Shown here: positions 6,574 through 7,847 of the stretch, in pieces
Position numbering within the stretch: the stretch's first letter is position 1
Layout of the letters: each line of letters starts with the position of its first letter
DNA from: an uncultured Lachnospiraceae bacterium
GTDB taxonomy: Bacteria > Bacillota > Clostridia > Lachnospirales > Lachnospiraceae
DNA length: 7,847 nt
Direction of reading: 5' to 3'
Assembly (NCBI GenBank): GCA_947565255.1
Contig: CANOFI010000104.1
Span: forward strand, 1-7,847
The notes under the pieces: model-generated
Told to the model about the DNA's origin: nothing
The model's input: only the letters and a program-made list of their open reading frames with translations
Database searches by the model: none
Position numbers and translations under genes: made by a program

Positions 6574-7847
6574 GTCAGTCCATTGCGTTAAATTTTAATA
6601 TGTATCCACTTGTTGTCGGACAGGAAGACAAATTTACTTTTCAGAACTGGGAAAAAGAGGGAGCGACAATTCAGCTTGTCCCGGCGATTCTGGATTCTGC
6701 TTATACAGAGGACGATGTTGTATGGTATTCCACAGATGAAGAAGTTGCAACAGTGGAGAAGGGGCTGGTGCGTGCAGTCCGGACCGGAATTGCGGATATT
6801 TATGCAGTATTGCAAAAAAACAGAGAAAAAAGCGGTGCATGTTCCCTGAGAAAGGAAGAGCTTCAGGGGGAAAACTGCGCGTCATGCCGGATTCAGGTGA
6901 TTGATAACAATGGACGTCTGACAACACAGCACGCTGTTCTAAATGCAGATAAAATTATTTTAAATGTGTTAGAGGGCTGTGTCTTACGTCCTATTGTACT
7001 GCCGGTGGATTATTTTGAAAATGGAATGCTGGATACGGCCTTTACCTGGACAAGCTCTGACCCGGATGTTGCAGTTGTGAATCATCGGGGACATGTATGG
7101 GGAAAAGCGTGCGGGTCGGCAGTTGTAACCGGCGTTTCTAAGGATGTGGGCAGAAGGGTATCCTGCCAGATAGAAGTGATTGAGAAGAAAAAAGAGGAGT
7201 TGTATATTGACCCGTTAGAAGATTTGCAGGGAGAACATATGTTCATGAAAGCGGGAGAAAAAAAGGCAGTTGTCCTCCCGGATACGGTTAAAAACCAGCC
7301 GGTCTGCTGGCGTTCCATGAATGCCGGGATTGCCGGTATAACGGAGGATGGGATTGTGCACGCATACCGTGCCGGAACGGTGACGGTGTTAGGGACATTT
7401 ATAAACGGAGGCCGTACGATTTCCTGTCCGGTGCAGATTGAAAAGGAGCCGGAGCATCCGGTAACAGAAATCCATCTGAATCAATATGAATGCAGACTGG
7501 CAAAGGGACAGAAAACCAATATCTATGCGGCTGTCTATCCGGCGGTACTGCTCGAAAAACAGTTAGAGTGGAGCAGCACGAATGAATCCGTATTTCAAAT
7601 TGTGAGACAGCACATCAATCTGTCCGGGCTGGACGAGGTCATCATTGAAGCTGTGGGAGAAGGAACCGCGTATCTGACTGGACATTGCGGGAAGTTTACG
7701 GTTCGGTGCCAGGTATCTGTAGCGGAGAAAGAAATACAGATAAAGAAGATAACCCTTCCGGAGACGGTTTTGTTAGAGCCGCAGCAGATTGCCCGTCTTG
7801 CGCCTGTATACAATGAAGACGCCGTGGACACAGAGGTTGTCTGGCTG
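6570..7847 (+). CDS. Repeated bacterial Ig-like (Big_2-type) domain protein, N-terminal part (3' end outside window)
   Basis: The frame is open for 426 codons from ATG 6570 to the window edge. The ATG overlaps the nth stop by 4 bases and lies 10 bases after AAGGAG (6554-6559). It encodes at least four tandem Ig-like units plus the start of a fifth. Each shows the Big_2 signature of W-x-S-x(3-4)-V/I-A...G-x-V-x-A-x-x-x-G-x-A-x-V. Examples are VVWYSTDEEVATV (about 50-62), FTWTSSDPDVAVV, VCWRSMNAGIAGI and LEWSSTNESV. A Cys recurs at the start of the last strand of each complete unit (SCRIQV, SCQIEV, SCPVQI, RCQVSV). Such domains usually occur in secreted or surface adhesion proteins, yet the N-terminus MSQSIALNFNMYPLVVGQ has no signal peptide or membrane helix. 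Cys content is high (11 in the visible part), which suits a reducing cytoplasm. The role is unknown. It could be a structural or phage-tail-like protein, or exported by another route. The fold is likely; function is not assigned. Confidence 0.8.
   Translation, partial: MSQSIALNFNMYPLVVGQEDKFTFQNWEKEGATIQLVPAILDSAYTEDDVVWYSTDEEVATVEKGLVRAVRTGIADIYAVLQKNREKSGACSLRKEELQGENCASCRIQVIDNNGRLTTQHAVLNADKIILNVLEGCVLRPIVLPVDYFENGMLDTAFTWTSSDPDVAVVNHRGHVWGKACGSAVVTGVSKDVGRRVSCQIEVIEKKKEELYIDPLEDLQGEHMFMKAGEKKAVVLPDTVKNQPVCWRSMNAGIAGITEDGIVHAYRAGTVTVLGTFINGGRTISCPVQIEKEPEHPVTEIHLNQYECRLAKGQKTNIYAAVYPAVLLEKQLEWSSTNESVFQIVRQHINLSGLDEVIIEAVGEGTAYLTGHCGKFTVRCQVSVAEKEIQIKKITLPETVLLEPQQIARLAPVYNEDAVDTEVVWL

Overview
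The window looks like chromosome from a low-to-mid GC anaerobic Firmicute, most likely a Clostridia of the Lachnospiraceae type. I infer this from the strong AGGAGG ribosome sites, the [FeFe]-hydrogenase tail, an RsgI-type anti-sigma factor and a clostridial-style Nth protein. No mobile element, tRNA, rRNA or CRISPR array is visible. All supported genes are on the + strand.

Region 1 (1-292) is the 3' end of an [FeFe]-hydrogenase-type gene that begins outside the window. It is followed by a 288-base gap (293-580) holding a strong GC-rich hairpin (476-499) and a weak dyad (437-459).

Region 2 (581-2252) is a two-gene signalling module: an ECF sigma factor and, overlapping its end, a membrane-spanning RsgI-like anti-sigma factor. 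The anti-sigma protein carries the Asn-Pro motif at which RsgI proteins are known to cleave themselves. It ends in a striking extracytoplasmic tail of fourteen 9-residue repeats (27 bp each) rich in Pro, Gln, Lys and Cys. I infer that the tail is a disordered or cross-linkable sensor of the cell envelope. This module is the most unusual part of the window.

Region 3 (2338-7847) is a separate transcription unit. It has a perfect-consensus housekeeping promoter (TTGACA-17-TATAAT) and a palindromic stem-loop at the predicted 5' end of the transcript. Three genes follow, joined by 4-base ATGA overlaps: a SWIM-finger SNF2-family ATPase, endonuclease III (nth), and a protein of repeated Ig-like (Big_2-type) domains that runs off the window. 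The first two are a plausible DNA-remodelling and repair pair. The third has no visible signal peptide, which is odd for its fold, and its role with the other two is unknown.
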